From: Patescibacteria group bacterium
GTDB taxonomy: Bacteria; Patescibacteriota; Microgenomatia; UBA1400; PJMF01
Direction: 5' to 3'
NCBI GenBank assembly: GCA_023382875.1
Contig: JAHDXH010000007.1
Location: forward strand, 1-48,009
Length of the DNA: 48,009 bases
The notes under the pieces were generated by a model that was given only the letters and a program-made list of their open reading frames with translations, made no database searches and had not been told where the DNA came from. Shown here one piece after another: positions 17,861 through 27,083 of this stretch (position 1 is its first letter; each line of letters starts with the position of its first letter). The position numbers and the translations under genes are program-made.

Positions 17861-20314
17861 TTACACCAGAGCAGGAATATCAAAGTCAGCTTCATCTTTT
17901 CCAGACAAGTCATCATTGGGGAAAATTATCTCCGTAGCCACCTCAATCCCCTGCTGACCACAAAAGAAACGATAGTCTTCCAACAACTCTGTCATCCATT
18001 CTGCCCCAGAGTTGTGACTAGCAGCTGCCAGCACAACTTCCCAGACTCTTTGATAATTTTGAGTGTTCCAATACCAATCGCATAACTGACGATAAGTTGA
18101 TTCTTCATTTACAAAAACTTTCATTCGATGTTCCAAGTATTGGACCCACAAATCAATGTTGTCAGGAAGTTGGTCAAGCAAGAGCTGATCCTGTTTTAAA
18201 GCCTCTTCATAGCGGTTCTCTTTTACCAATAAATTAATAGCCTTTTGAGTAAAACCAACAAAATCGACATTGAAACGAGCTTGGAAACAAGTCGATAGAT
18301 AATTATCCGCTTCATCGTTTTCACCATAAATTTCCAAAAGCATCTCCCACAATTCTTGATTTTGACTATTTATGATTAATCCACCTCGACATGCCTCAAT
18401 TGCCAAATCAAGTCGATCAATTTTCATAAACAAAGTTGCCCATATCAACATATTTTCCGATGAATTAGGTAAAATTTGTTCTAAGCGATATAAATACAAT
18501 GCCGCCGCTTCAGTAAAACCCTGTTCAATATAAAGCAACGCCAGATTTCCAATCATCATGGCATCATTGGGAACAAAATCCAAATAGTTTTCAATTGCCG
18601 TTGTCAAAACTTCAACATCCAAAAAACCATAGTTCGCCACTCCATTAGCAACAAAAGAAAAATTATTTATCACTAGAGAGTAAATTCCCGGTTCAGGTTG
18701 AAAAATTTGAATACGAGGATCAGGTACACCATTGTAAAGTGAAATTTTCTTATACCAATCTTTATTGGCTGTAATATTGATTACATCAGGTTCTCCCAGC
18801 TCCACAAACTCCTTGAGCTTGGCCAGATTTGTTTCATCAAATTGTTCACCATCAATCTTACAATTATGAGCAGAAACCCTCATGTCGCGAAAATGAACCT
18901 GACTGTCTGCTGTAACCACAAAATTAGTCGCATGGCCTTTAACCAAACCGACTAAATATTTGATTCCGATTGCATCAAAAAGCATGCCAGAAACCAAAAC
19001 CGCCCCCACGCAATTTACCTGCTCTCTGACGGCAATTTCTGCAGGCATTGAAGCTGTTAATTCATATTGATACTGACTAACTTCGGCCTGAATTAAATCA
19101 ACAATTTCCAATTCTTTTTGCGAGATTACTTCTAAACTCGCGCCGCCGTCTTTAAGTTCCTGAAGTTCTCTTTTCAAGCGCTCCACCTCAATTTTTTCCG
19201 CCAATAACTTTCTCTCCTCTTCTACATCTAAACCAAAACCATCCTTTAATAGATCTATGACGGCACCATCCTGCTGCTTTAATTCAACCTCCGGAGCTTC
19301 TTTCAAAGCCTGAATTAAATTGTTTTTACCTTTTCTTAAAATAACTTTTTCCATTTCGGAAACAGGTTTAGCAAAAATTTGCTTGACTCTTAAAACTGTT
19401 GAGAGTTGCAATAAAAGATTTGGCCCAACTTTTTTCCAAAATCTGGTTTGCAAAAATCCTTTCTCTAACTCAGATTTTTCCTGCTTCTCCTTTTCACTCA
19501 ATTCATCTTCGGCAACACCCAAAAAAACTACTGAATATTCTCTCCAAGAGACATCAGCCAAATCCATATCATCTTCTTCGATATTTTTAAAATCTAGTTG
19601 ATCAAACCTTTCTCTGCTCAAAGATTTAAAAAAGGTTTTTAACATTTTTTGTCGTAGCGCCTCGACCTCATCGACTGTTGGCTCCCGACCCAATCTTGCC
19701 TGCAAACGAAAAAAGTGTTTCCGCAAAAAATCAGTGCCTGTTAGCCAAGACTCGACCTCATATTTATCTTGCTCCAACTGTCTAAATTTATTTTCATCAT
19801 CAATATCACTACCCAATAAGTCTGTTTGAGGAATATTACTATAACTTCTAAAAACTCTTTTTTTTCTTAAAAGTGATCGGCTAAATTGATAAAACTCTTT
19901 TGCCAAATCCTGGGCCAATTCCTTTGCCGGCTGCTCATCTTCTGACCAATCAATTAAGTCAACGTAGTGACGCAAATAAATGGCAGAACGTCTAAACATT
20001 GAGACTGTTTTTTTGAGCTTATCTTTTTCTTGCTTTGCCTTTTCTGGCTCATCGACAACCTCATCCACCAAATCCACCACTGCCAAAACTTCCCAAGGCT
20101 TCAAATCATCTGGGACAGTAACTTCAACATTATCGCCATTTTGAATCAAAGGCGAACTTTCCATGACCTCTTCCCACTCTGGTCGCGGTAAAAAATGAAG
20201 CCTCATACCGCCGTTGGCACGACACCATGCTTCCAAATAGTTTTGGGCGCCTGTGCTACGAAAGGCCTCCACCTCTGTATATTGCTTAAGATCTCGTTCA
20301 AAATTAAGTACCAT
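17861..20314 (-). CDS. large hypothetical protein with C-terminal TPR-like repeats
   Basis: 817 aa, TPR-like helical repeats from about residue 580 onward; no catalytic motif recognised. Confidence 0.65.
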   Translation of the reverse strand: MVLNFERDLKQYTEVEAFRSTGAQNYLEAWCRANGGMRLHFLPRPEWEEVMESSPLIQNGDNVEVTVPDDLKPWEVLAVVDLVDEVVDEPEKAKQEKDKLKKTVSMFRRSAIYLRHYVDLIDWSEDEQPAKELAQDLAKEFYQFSRSLLRKKRVFRSYSNIPQTDLLGSDIDDENKFRQLEQDKYEVESWLTGTDFLRKHFFRLQARLGREPTVDEVEALRQKMLKTFFKSLSRERFDQLDFKNIEEDDMDLADVSWREYSVVFLGVAEDELSEKEKQEKSELEKGFLQTRFWKKVGPNLLLQLSTVLRVKQIFAKPVSEMEKVILRKGKNNLIQALKEAPEVELKQQDGAVIDLLKDGFGLDVEEERKLLAEKIEVERLKRELQELKDGGASLEVISQKELEIVDLIQAEVSQYQYELTASMPAEIAVREQVNCVGAVLVSGMLFDAIGIKYLVGLVKGHATNFVVTADSQVHFRDMRVSAHNCKIDGEQFDETNLAKLKEFVELGEPDVINITANKDWYKKISLYNGVPDPRIQIFQPEPGIYSLVINNFSFVANGVANYGFLDVEVLTTAIENYLDFVPNDAMMIGNLALLYIEQGFTEAAALYLYRLEQILPNSSENMLIWATLFMKIDRLDLAIEACRGGLIINSQNQELWEMLLEIYGENDEADNYLSTCFQARFNVDFVGFTQKAINLLVKENRYEEALKQDQLLLDQLPDNIDLWVQYLEHRMKVFVNEESTYRQLCDWYWNTQNYQRVWEVVLAAASHNSGAEWMTELLEDYRFFCGQQGIEVATEIIFPNDDLSGKDEADFDIPALV

Positions 20315-20393
20315 GTGTACTAATCAGTATATCGAAGTCAGTTGAGGAAAAAATGAGAAAAAGTGGAAATTGGCAAACGAAAATTAAAAAATG

Positions 20394-20465
20394 TGCCCCC
20401 GCCAGGAATCGAACCTGGATCAGCAGTTCCGCAAACTGCTGTTCTATCCGTTGAACTACGGGAGC
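20394..20465 (-). tRNA. tRNA-Arg(GCG)
   Basis: Anticodon arm GCAGT-TTGCGGA-ACTGC, T-arm CCAGGTTCGATTCCTGG, acceptor GCTCCCG/CGGGGGC. Confidence 0.9.
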
Positions 20466-20518
20466 GAATATGTATATTTTATCTGGAAAATTAATTTAGT
20501 AAAGCTAAAAAGCCAAAT

Positions 20519-21073
20519 TTATTCCAATGGCACTTTTTCTGCCAACCATTTTGAAGCTTTTTCATAGCTAGTTAATGGTGGGCGTTCTTGCAATAAAACC
20601 TCAGAAAGAATGTCGATAATACTACTTTCGTCCTTTTCTTGATAAAGCAAAGTAATGCGATGAGGGAAGCGACCCAGTTCAATATTAATCACTTTTTGGT
20701 CATTTCTTTCATCTAACCAAAAACGACCAAGTTCTTCCCAGTAATAAAGTTGATCATCAAAACGAATGCCATAAGTAGTAATAATGATTCTACTCTCTTG
20801 AGGTGGAACACTAGATAAAACATAAACCAAGAAAGCCACCGTCACTACAACTGCAATTGGCAGAAATTGTCCAGCAAAAAATAAAATTGCCGAAACCAAA
20901 AAAACAATCAAAGCCACAGTAGTGTAATACTGACGATTGCGCTTTTTGTAGGGACGAGACATCGCCTTCCACTCGAAGATAAATTCTTCTGGCTGAGGCT
21001 TGGGCATATCAGCAAAATAAGTCTGAGCCAGCTCTCTTGGATCAATCTGGGTATTTGGTAAACCTTGTGGCAT
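20519..21073 (-). CDS. membrane protein, two TM helices with a C-terminal PH-like domain
   Basis: YYTTVALIVFLVSAILFFAGQFLPIAVVVTVAFLVYVL followed by ITTYGIRFDDQLYYWEELGRFWLDE; start MPQGLPNTQ. Confidence 0.6.
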   Translation of the reverse strand: MPQGLPNTQIDPRELAQTYFADMPKPQPEEFIFEWKAMSRPYKKRNRQYYTTVALIVFLVSAILFFAGQFLPIAVVVTVAFLVYVLSSVPPQESRIIITTYGIRFDDQLYYWEELGRFWLDERNDQKVINIELGRFPHRITLLYQEKDESSIIDILSEVLLQERPPLTSYEKASKWLAEKVPLE

Positions 21074-21123
21074 ATTCTGAGTTAAATATACAGGAAAACC
21101 AACGGTGCATCCAGAAAGAGTTT

Positions 21124-21152
21124 TTGACAACCACAAAAAAACTCATCATAAT
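21124..21152 (+). promoter_or_regulatory. sigma70-like promoter TTGACA-N17-CATAAT
   Basis: Exact hexamers and spacer; ATG follows at 21166. Confidence 0.75.
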
Positions 21153-21165
21153 GATAGTCACATCT

Positions 21166-21843
21166 ATGCCTATCAGAAAAGTTGCTCCTCGCAAACCAAA
21201 ATTAAAAATAATTCTTAGTCTTGTCGCTCTAAGTCTGCTGGCTTTGTCTTTGCCAGTTGCTTACATTTTGGTCAAACAAAACCAAGATTTAAGACAGCAA
21301 GCTGCTGTATATGAAAACACTTGCGCAGAGGAAGACGTTAACACACAGTTTAGAATGTATGAAGCAGGCACGGATAAGCCATGGACAGATGGCAACAAAA
21401 TGACTGTCAAAGTTGGCGACAAGATCGACGTCAACTGTTTTGCTAAAACTGGCACTGCCCTCTTATCCAACGGCAAAATCACTCTAAAAATTGATGGTGT
21501 TGCTACAACTATCCCAACGAATAGTGTAATTAATGACGGAAAATCACTCAAAGCTTTTGAAATCACCAAAGGTGGTGTTCATACCTTTACCTGTGCTAAT
21601 ACGGCCAGTTGTTCTGATACCGACCAAGTCAACGTTCCAAAAACTGACGTTGTCTGTACTGCCGATGCCAAACAATGCCCAGACGGTTCGTCTGTAGGTC
21701 GAGTTGCACCTAACTGTGAGTTTGCTGCTTGTCCAAATGCAGGAAACTGCACCAACCCATCAACTGCAGATCTAAACAAAGACTGCACTGTTGATCTCAA
21801 AGATTACGACTTATTCTTAAATGAATTTATTAAAAGCTTGTAG
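21166..21843 (+). CDS. membrane-anchored surface protein with C-terminal dockerin-like EF-hand segment
   Basis: N-terminal TM, QDLRQQA, CPDGSSVGRVAPNCEFAACP, then ADLNKDCTVDLKDYDLFLNEF. Confidence 0.7.
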   Translation: MPIRKVAPRKPKLKIILSLVALSLLALSLPVAYILVKQNQDLRQQAAVYENTCAEEDVNTQFRMYEAGTDKPWTDGNKMTVKVGDKIDVNCFAKTGTALLSNGKITLKIDGVATTIPTNSVINDGKSLKAFEITKGGVHTFTCANTASCSDTDQVNVPKTDVVCTADAKQCPDGSSVGRVAPNCEFAACPNAGNCTNPSTADLNKDCTVDLKDYDLFLNEFIKSL

Positions 21844-21849
21844 GCCAAC

Positions 21850-22944
21850 ATGAGAAAAGCAAAATTTAATTTTCTACCTTTATTTGGCTTAGTTTTATTC
21901 TTAGCGCTATCTGGTCTAAGCTTTTGGGCCATGCAGAAACAAGGCTTTAATCTTGATTTTCGTCGCCAAGCATCAGGAGAACAACTTAGTATTACTCTTG
22001 GTAATTCCAGCACCAAAATTCAACCCAACCAAGCTCTTACCGTTGACCTAATGGTTAACACCCAAGGCAAATTTGTTTCTGGTTTTCAATTTTCTGGTAC
22101 TATCACTGGAGTAAATCAAGACAAATCCGGCGTAATTATTTCTCAAATTAGCGGTTTAAATCCAATTTTCTCTGAAGTTAATAAAGTCGGCAGTGACTTG
22201 CAATTCAAGTTTGTTGAATTAGCTAATTTGGGCAGTACGGCCTTCACTACTCATGACCAAAATCAAAAGTTAGCTACTTTTAACCTCTATCCCCTTCAGT
22301 CAGGAGAAGTTAAATTAACTTTTGATCAAAACAATTCTGGGGCTATGGAATTTGGAAAATCTTTCTTAGCCACCAATCTTGTCCAGCAAAAATATAATGT
22401 TGAAGTAACCACTGCCACGGGCGGCAATTCCAACGCACCAGCTGATGGCGGTATTCACAGAAGTTGCAATGAATATTGTGCCGATTCCAGAGAATGTGGC
22501 ACTCAATACAGTTGCTGGTATAACCGTTGCCGTAATCCTAAAAACTTAACAGAAGAAAAATGTACTGACCCAGTGGTAGTCAAACCTGCGCCAGTAAAAA
22601 CAGCTACTGTTAAAGTCACAACAGCTCCAAAAGGCGGCGAAATAACCTCCACCCCAACTCCAGCGCCAAAGACAACCATTGCTACCGTTATTATTAGCAC
22701 AGCCTCATCTAGCTCTAAAACAGCAAGTGCTAGTAGCACCCCAATGCCAACGCCTAAAGTCACCAGTACGAGCAATAGTACTACCAGAAGTTTAGCCAGC
22801 AGTCCTTCACCAACCCCGGTGGCTTTAGCCAACACCAGTCAAAGCTCAAGCAGTCTTGGCTTCTTGATTGGCGCGGCCATCGTGACTGGCATCCTAGCAT
22901 TTGTTGCCATTATCTTCTTTCTTAAGAATAGGAATTCTCAATAG
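21850..22944 (+). CDS. membrane-anchored surface protein with cohesin-like domain, Cys-rich motif, S/T/P linker and C-terminal TM
   Basis: N-terminal TM then DFRRQASGEQLSITLGNSSTKIQPNQALTVDLMVNTQGKFVSGFQFSGTI; CNEYCADSRECGTQYSCWYNRCRNP; LGFLIGAAIVTGILAFVAIIFFLKNRN. Confidence 0.65.
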   Translation: MRKAKFNFLPLFGLVLFLALSGLSFWAMQKQGFNLDFRRQASGEQLSITLGNSSTKIQPNQALTVDLMVNTQGKFVSGFQFSGTITGVNQDKSGVIISQISGLNPIFSEVNKVGSDLQFKFVELANLGSTAFTTHDQNQKLATFNLYPLQSGEVKLTFDQNNSGAMEFGKSFLATNLVQQKYNVEVTTATGGNSNAPADGGIHRSCNEYCADSRECGTQYSCWYNRCRNPKNLTEEKCTDPVVVKPAPVKTATVKVTTAPKGGEITSTPTPAPKTTIATVIISTASSSSKTASASSTPMPTPKVTSTSNSTTRSLASSPSPTPVALANTSQSSSSLGFLIGAAIVTGILAFVAIIFFLKNRNSQ

Positions 22945-23016
22945 AGATCTTCATCATTAGCCAGATTTGGTCATCTGGTGTAATTATGTTGTTTTAATGT
23001 TAAAATTACCTTTCAA

Positions 23017-23099
23017 GGAAGTGTCGCATAGCGGTCAATTGCGCTGGTCTTGAAAACCAGAGGCTCACGCCTTCGTGGGTTCGAATCCCTCCACTTCCG
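23017..23099 (+). tRNA. tRNA-Ser(UGA)
   Basis: Acceptor GGAAGTG/CACTTCC, loop CTTGAAA, long variable arm, GGTTCGAATCC. Confidence 0.92.
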
Positions 23100-23138
23100 C
23101 ATCCAACAAATGGTTATTATTTTTATTTAGCTTCAACT

Positions 23139-23756
23139 ATGATCAAGCATTTAGTTTTTGACTTCGGCGGTGTCATTCTCGATTTAGACGGAGTTCATAC
23201 CGGCTACCCTGACAATTTGGCCGTGATTTTTGATATTCCTGTGATTGAAGCAAAAAAACTTTGGGACGAAAACAAAACCTCTGTCATAACTGGTAAAGAA
23301 ACGCCAAAAGAATTTTTGGCCCGCATGAAAATGGAAAAAGGGTTCGGCTTTGACTTAGAAGATGGCCTTAACTATTGGGAAGAAAAAAACATTATTGCTG
23401 AAAATCGCATTGATTGGAAATTACTCGATTTGATTAAGGAATTACAAAATAACTATCAAATCCACATGCTGACCGATCAAATTCAATTAAAAAATGGTGC
23501 TAGCGCTTGGATAGATAGGGTCGATAATTTATTTAACACTATTCTCCGCTCCTACGAACAAGGCTACAGAAAACCATTCCCAGAATCATACAAAAATTTA
23601 CTCCAAAAAATTGGTGCTGAAAATGAACCAAACACCGTCTTGTTCATAGACGACAACAAGGAAAATATCGAAGCAGCCCAAAAAATGGGCATTCAAGGTC
23701 TTTTGTATCAATTCAAAGATCACGACTCACTTCAAAGAATTATTGCCCAAGAATAA
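23139..23756 (+). CDS. HAD-superfamily hydrolase
   Basis: VFDFGGVILDLDG, LTDQ, GYRKPFPE, LFIDDNKENIEAA. Confidence 0.88.
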   Translation: MIKHLVFDFGGVILDLDGVHTGYPDNLAVIFDIPVIEAKKLWDENKTSVITGKETPKEFLARMKMEKGFGFDLEDGLNYWEEKNIIAENRIDWKLLDLIKELQNNYQIHMLTDQIQLKNGASAWIDRVDNLFNTILRSYEQGYRKPFPESYKNLLQKIGAENEPNTVLFIDDNKENIEAAQKMGIQGLLYQFKDHDSLQRIIAQE

Positions 23757-23758
23757 TT

Positions 23759-26527
23759 TTAGTCTTGAATTGCAGCTTCTGATGCTTCAACGATTGAATT
23801 GTCTAGCAAATTATTATCAGAAGCTTGCTCTACCAACTCAGTATTAGGTGCACTTTCATTGACTAAAGCCGTCCAATGAACAGTTATGGCTGGCAACGAA
23901 CCAGATCTTTTAATAGTGAAACCACTGACACTCACCTCACTCAAATATAGGTCTGCAGCTGCACCCTCCGCTGTCAAAGTTATAACTGGCTTATGAACTT
24001 GAGGTTTAACAAAATTTACCGAAACTGACTCTTGGTTTTCTGCAAAAACCACAAATCCTGCTACATCAGGGTTTTGATATTGGATTCTATCTTTAACCAA
24101 AACTTTGGCTGCCAAAGTTACTTGATCTTTAAACTCAACCGTTGATTCAAACACTGTTTGCTTAAGGAAAGAAAAACTTTGACCAATTTTGTACCAAAGA
24201 CTTTGCTCCGCTTTTTGCAATTCAATATCTGCCAATAATTGAGTTACCGAGTTTTTCAAAGTCTGAAGCTCGTTCTGATAATCTTGGTTATCAGCCAACT
24301 CGCCCAAAGCCTGAATTTTTAAATCCTGCTGCTGAACTGCCTTAACCAAAACAGGAATTAAGCTGTCTTTGGAAATCGAAAGATAACCGTCAGCATTGCT
24401 AGAAACCATGTAAGGGAAAACCCGATCAACTTCTTGGGCAATAAAACCATGATGAAGCTTGCCACTTGGTTGGCTAAGTCTATTAAAATCAACCACTCGC
24501 AAATTTTTTATAATATCGATGCCGTCTAAAGTTGTATCTACAATGTTGGTTTTAGTTCGCACATCAGAAACATCATTGACTCCAAAAGTACCACTAGAGT
24601 TTTGCAAGTAACCAACAATATCACCATCACCATCCAAGGCAGTTAAATAATAAGTAGTACCACTGCCATCATCTGCACCAGCCTGCACTCTTACTCCATA
24701 ACGATCAGCATTGTTACCGTCATTAAAGAAGTTAGAAGCATAACTACCAGCACTGTTGGCTGAAACGTCGAACTTATATCCAGGACCAGTTAAACCAATA
24801 CCAACTTCTCCGCTATTAAAGTAACTGTCCCCACCATCGGCTCTGAGTAAAAATTTAGCTGTTCCGGTATTGTCATCAATCTCAAACCAGCCATGGCCAC
24901 CAGAAGTTTCAGTAATTCTTCCCAACCGCGAACCATCGCTAGCCGTGACCACAAAGACATCAGAATTTGTAGTGCCTGATTTTATTTCAATGCGACCACC
25001 ATCAAGCAATAAAGTTCCCGCAGCACTTCTTCTCAAAGTTACATCTTGAGTGCTAGTGCCATCACCCCATTTCAACTGGCCGTCCGAAGTCCCCAACCAC
25101 CTACCTTGAGCATCGCCAGCAACTTGCACTCTAAATGCTTCAGATGCCGTAGCACTTCTTTGAACTCTAAATGCACCAGTTGTGCCAACAAAAAACTCAT
25201 CGCTTGAATTGTTTCCCTTTTTAGTAAAACTAGTATTAGTGCCAGTAGCACCCATGGTCACCGCACCCAAATAATTAACCACAAAACGATCAGTTGACTC
25301 ATTGCGCAAGCGAAGCAAATTGCCAGTAGTTCCACCTGTAGCCGTTGAGTCTACATACAAACCCTGCGTTGCTGTTCCAGTGCCTTTCAAATCAATGGAG
25401 ATGCCAGAAGCATTAGCAGTACTACTGCTGCCATTATGGGTAACTTTAATTGTTCCCCGGCTTGTTTCATAACCAATCACGCCCAAAGCACTATCAGCTC
25501 GATTATTGTTGGTAATTGAAAGTGCATTGGCAGAAGTATCGTTGCCATTGTGAACTATTTCAACTCCATTTGAAGATCCATCGTAACTAATATAAAAACC
25601 TGCTTGGGCAAAATTAGCATTGTCAACTTTGACATTTAAAAGATTGCCCAAAGCTTCAGCGCCACCATTTGAATAAACCAAATATCCAGCACCAACATTG
25701 TTGGTGTTATCAATGTAAAAAGCACCACCATTTGAGGAAAGATGGCCAGTATTACCTGTTGGATAAAGTTCAATTAGATGATTGTTATCTGAAGAATTCA
25801 CCACAGATAATTTACCACTAACACTAGCATCACCCTTAATATCAAGCTTGTGATTTGGCGTATCTGTCCCCAAGCCTAAATAGCCTGTATTTCCATCCAA
25901 GTAAAAGGCATTAGCATTATCAGAAGCTTTAATACGAAAAGAGGCTCTTTTACCCTGCTCATTAAAAGTAGCACCGCCATCAGCATTAATTACCACAACA
26001 GAATTGCCATCGCTATTTCTCCATTCAGTAAAATTTGCCTTCTGATGCTCTGCAGCTTGAAAAACTACTGGCGATAATTCTGGATCAGAATTTTGCAAAT
26101 GCAAAAGCGCTTTAGGCTCAGCTCGACCAATACCCACTCGACTATTGGCAATTAATAAGACATTACTACTAGTCCAATTTTCTCCATCAAAATATAAAGT
26201 ATTACCATCCTCTGCTTGAGGCAAATCTGAATAACTATCCTTAGCACCTCCACTCTCGCTCGTTTTATCCTCTACCAAAATAACATTGCCTTCGCCATCA
26301 ACTGACAAAACTTTGCCGTTGTTGGCTACTACCGCACTACTGCTAGTAATACCTAAGATTGGTATTTTTTTATATTCACGCACCTCACCAAGTTCATTTT
26401 TATCGACTATAAATTCTTCATCGATGGTTTGGGAAAGTTTTTGATTATTAAACCAGATAAAAAAAGAACCTCCAGCCACTAAGCTAAGGATTAAAAACAA
26501 GAGGTGGTATTTTTTTTGCAAAAACAT
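23759..26527 (-). CDS. membrane-anchored fibre-like surface protein with S74 intramolecular-chaperone (endosialidase chaperone) domain
   Basis: N-terminal TM; long repetitive beta-rich G/N/T-rich shaft; DVSDVRTKTNIVDTTLDGIDIIKNLRVVDFN...HHGFIAQEVDRVFPYMV. Confidence 0.8.
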   Translation of the reverse strand: MFLQKKYHLLFLILSLVAGGSFFIWFNNQKLSQTIDEEFIVDKNELGEVREYKKIPILGITSSSAVVANNGKVLSVDGEGNVILVEDKTSESGGAKDSYSDLPQAEDGNTLYFDGENWTSSNVLLIANSRVGIGRAEPKALLHLQNSDPELSPVVFQAAEHQKANFTEWRNSDGNSVVVINADGGATFNEQGKRASFRIKASDNANAFYLDGNTGYLGLGTDTPNHKLDIKGDASVSGKLSVVNSSDNNHLIELYPTGNTGHLSSNGGAFYIDNTNNVGAGYLVYSNGGAEALGNLLNVKVDNANFAQAGFYISYDGSSNGVEIVHNGNDTSANALSITNNNRADSALGVIGYETSRGTIKVTHNGSSSTANASGISIDLKGTGTATQGLYVDSTATGGTTGNLLRLRNESTDRFVVNYLGAVTMGATGTNTSFTKKGNNSSDEFFVGTTGAFRVQRSATASEAFRVQVAGDAQGRWLGTSDGQLKWGDGTSTQDVTLRRSAAGTLLLDGGRIEIKSGTTNSDVFVVTASDGSRLGRITETSGGHGWFEIDDNTGTAKFLLRADGGDSYFNSGEVGIGLTGPGYKFDVSANSAGSYASNFFNDGNNADRYGVRVQAGADDGSGTTYYLTALDGDGDIVGYLQNSSGTFGVNDVSDVRTKTNIVDTTLDGIDIIKNLRVVDFNRLSQPSGKLHHGFIAQEVDRVFPYMVSSNADGYLSISKDSLIPVLVKAVQQQDLKIQALGELADNQDYQNELQTLKNSVTQLLADIELQKAEQSLWYKIGQSFSFLKQTVFESTVEFKDQVTLAAKVLVKDRIQYQNPDVAGFVVFAENQESVSVNFVKPQVHKPVITLTAEGAAADLYLSEVSVSGFTIKRSGSLPAITVHWTALVNESAPNTELVEQASDNNLLDNSIVEASEAAIQD

Positions 26528-26579
26528 GTGCGACAATATAATTTAACTCATTTAAAGACTCGAGGAAAGGATATTAACT

Positions 26580-27071
26580 ATGTCAAGATTTCCAATGATG
26601 AAAACTGCTTTACTGGTAATAATTTTTTTAGGCTTAATTGGAGCTACCGCTGGCAGCACAATTTTCTTCTACCAAAAATATAACCAGGCACAAAAGGAAA
26701 TTGAGTTATTAAAAACTGAGCAAGGACAAGCCAAAATCATCGAAGAAGAAACAGCAACTTTAATTGCCGCTGTCAGCAAGCTCATTCTGTTGCCGGAAAA
26801 TGAAAGTCCCGTGGTAGCCACCATCGTCAATAGTGCCAAACTAGCAGAAACCCAACCTTTTTATAAAGGCTCACAAGATGGCGACAAACTATTGATTTTT
26901 CCAGAGTCAGAAAAAGCTTTGATTTATAGTCCAGCCAGAAATATCTTAGTCAGCGTTGGTCCAGCCTTTGTAGAAAAAGAAACCAGCAATAGCGATCAAA
27001 CCACTTCATCGCCCACTCCGTCAGCAACACCAAAATCAACTCCAGATGAGAAAAGCTCTGAAGAAGAATAG
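26580..27071 (+). CDS. single-pass membrane protein with coiled coil and S/T/P-rich tail
   Basis: TM LLVIIFLGLIGATAGSTIFFY, upstream AGGAAAGG. Confidence 0.6.
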   Translation: MSRFPMMKTALLVIIFLGLIGATAGSTIFFYQKYNQAQKEIELLKTEQGQAKIIEEETATLIAAVSKLILLPENESPVVATIVNSAKLAETQPFYKGSQDGDKLLIFPESEKALIYSPARNILVSVGPAFVEKETSNSDQTTSSPTPSATPKSTPDEKSSEEE

Positions 27072-27083
27072 CTTTAAGCTTAG

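Noticed and set aside
22503-22835. 110 aa minus-strand V/L/G-rich ORF
   Set aside because: Antisense to the S/T/P-rich linker of the cohesin-like gene; composition explained by the repeat-like coding.
17684-23099. tRNA introns or split tRNAs
   Set aside because: All three tRNAs fold continuously with standard anticodon loops.
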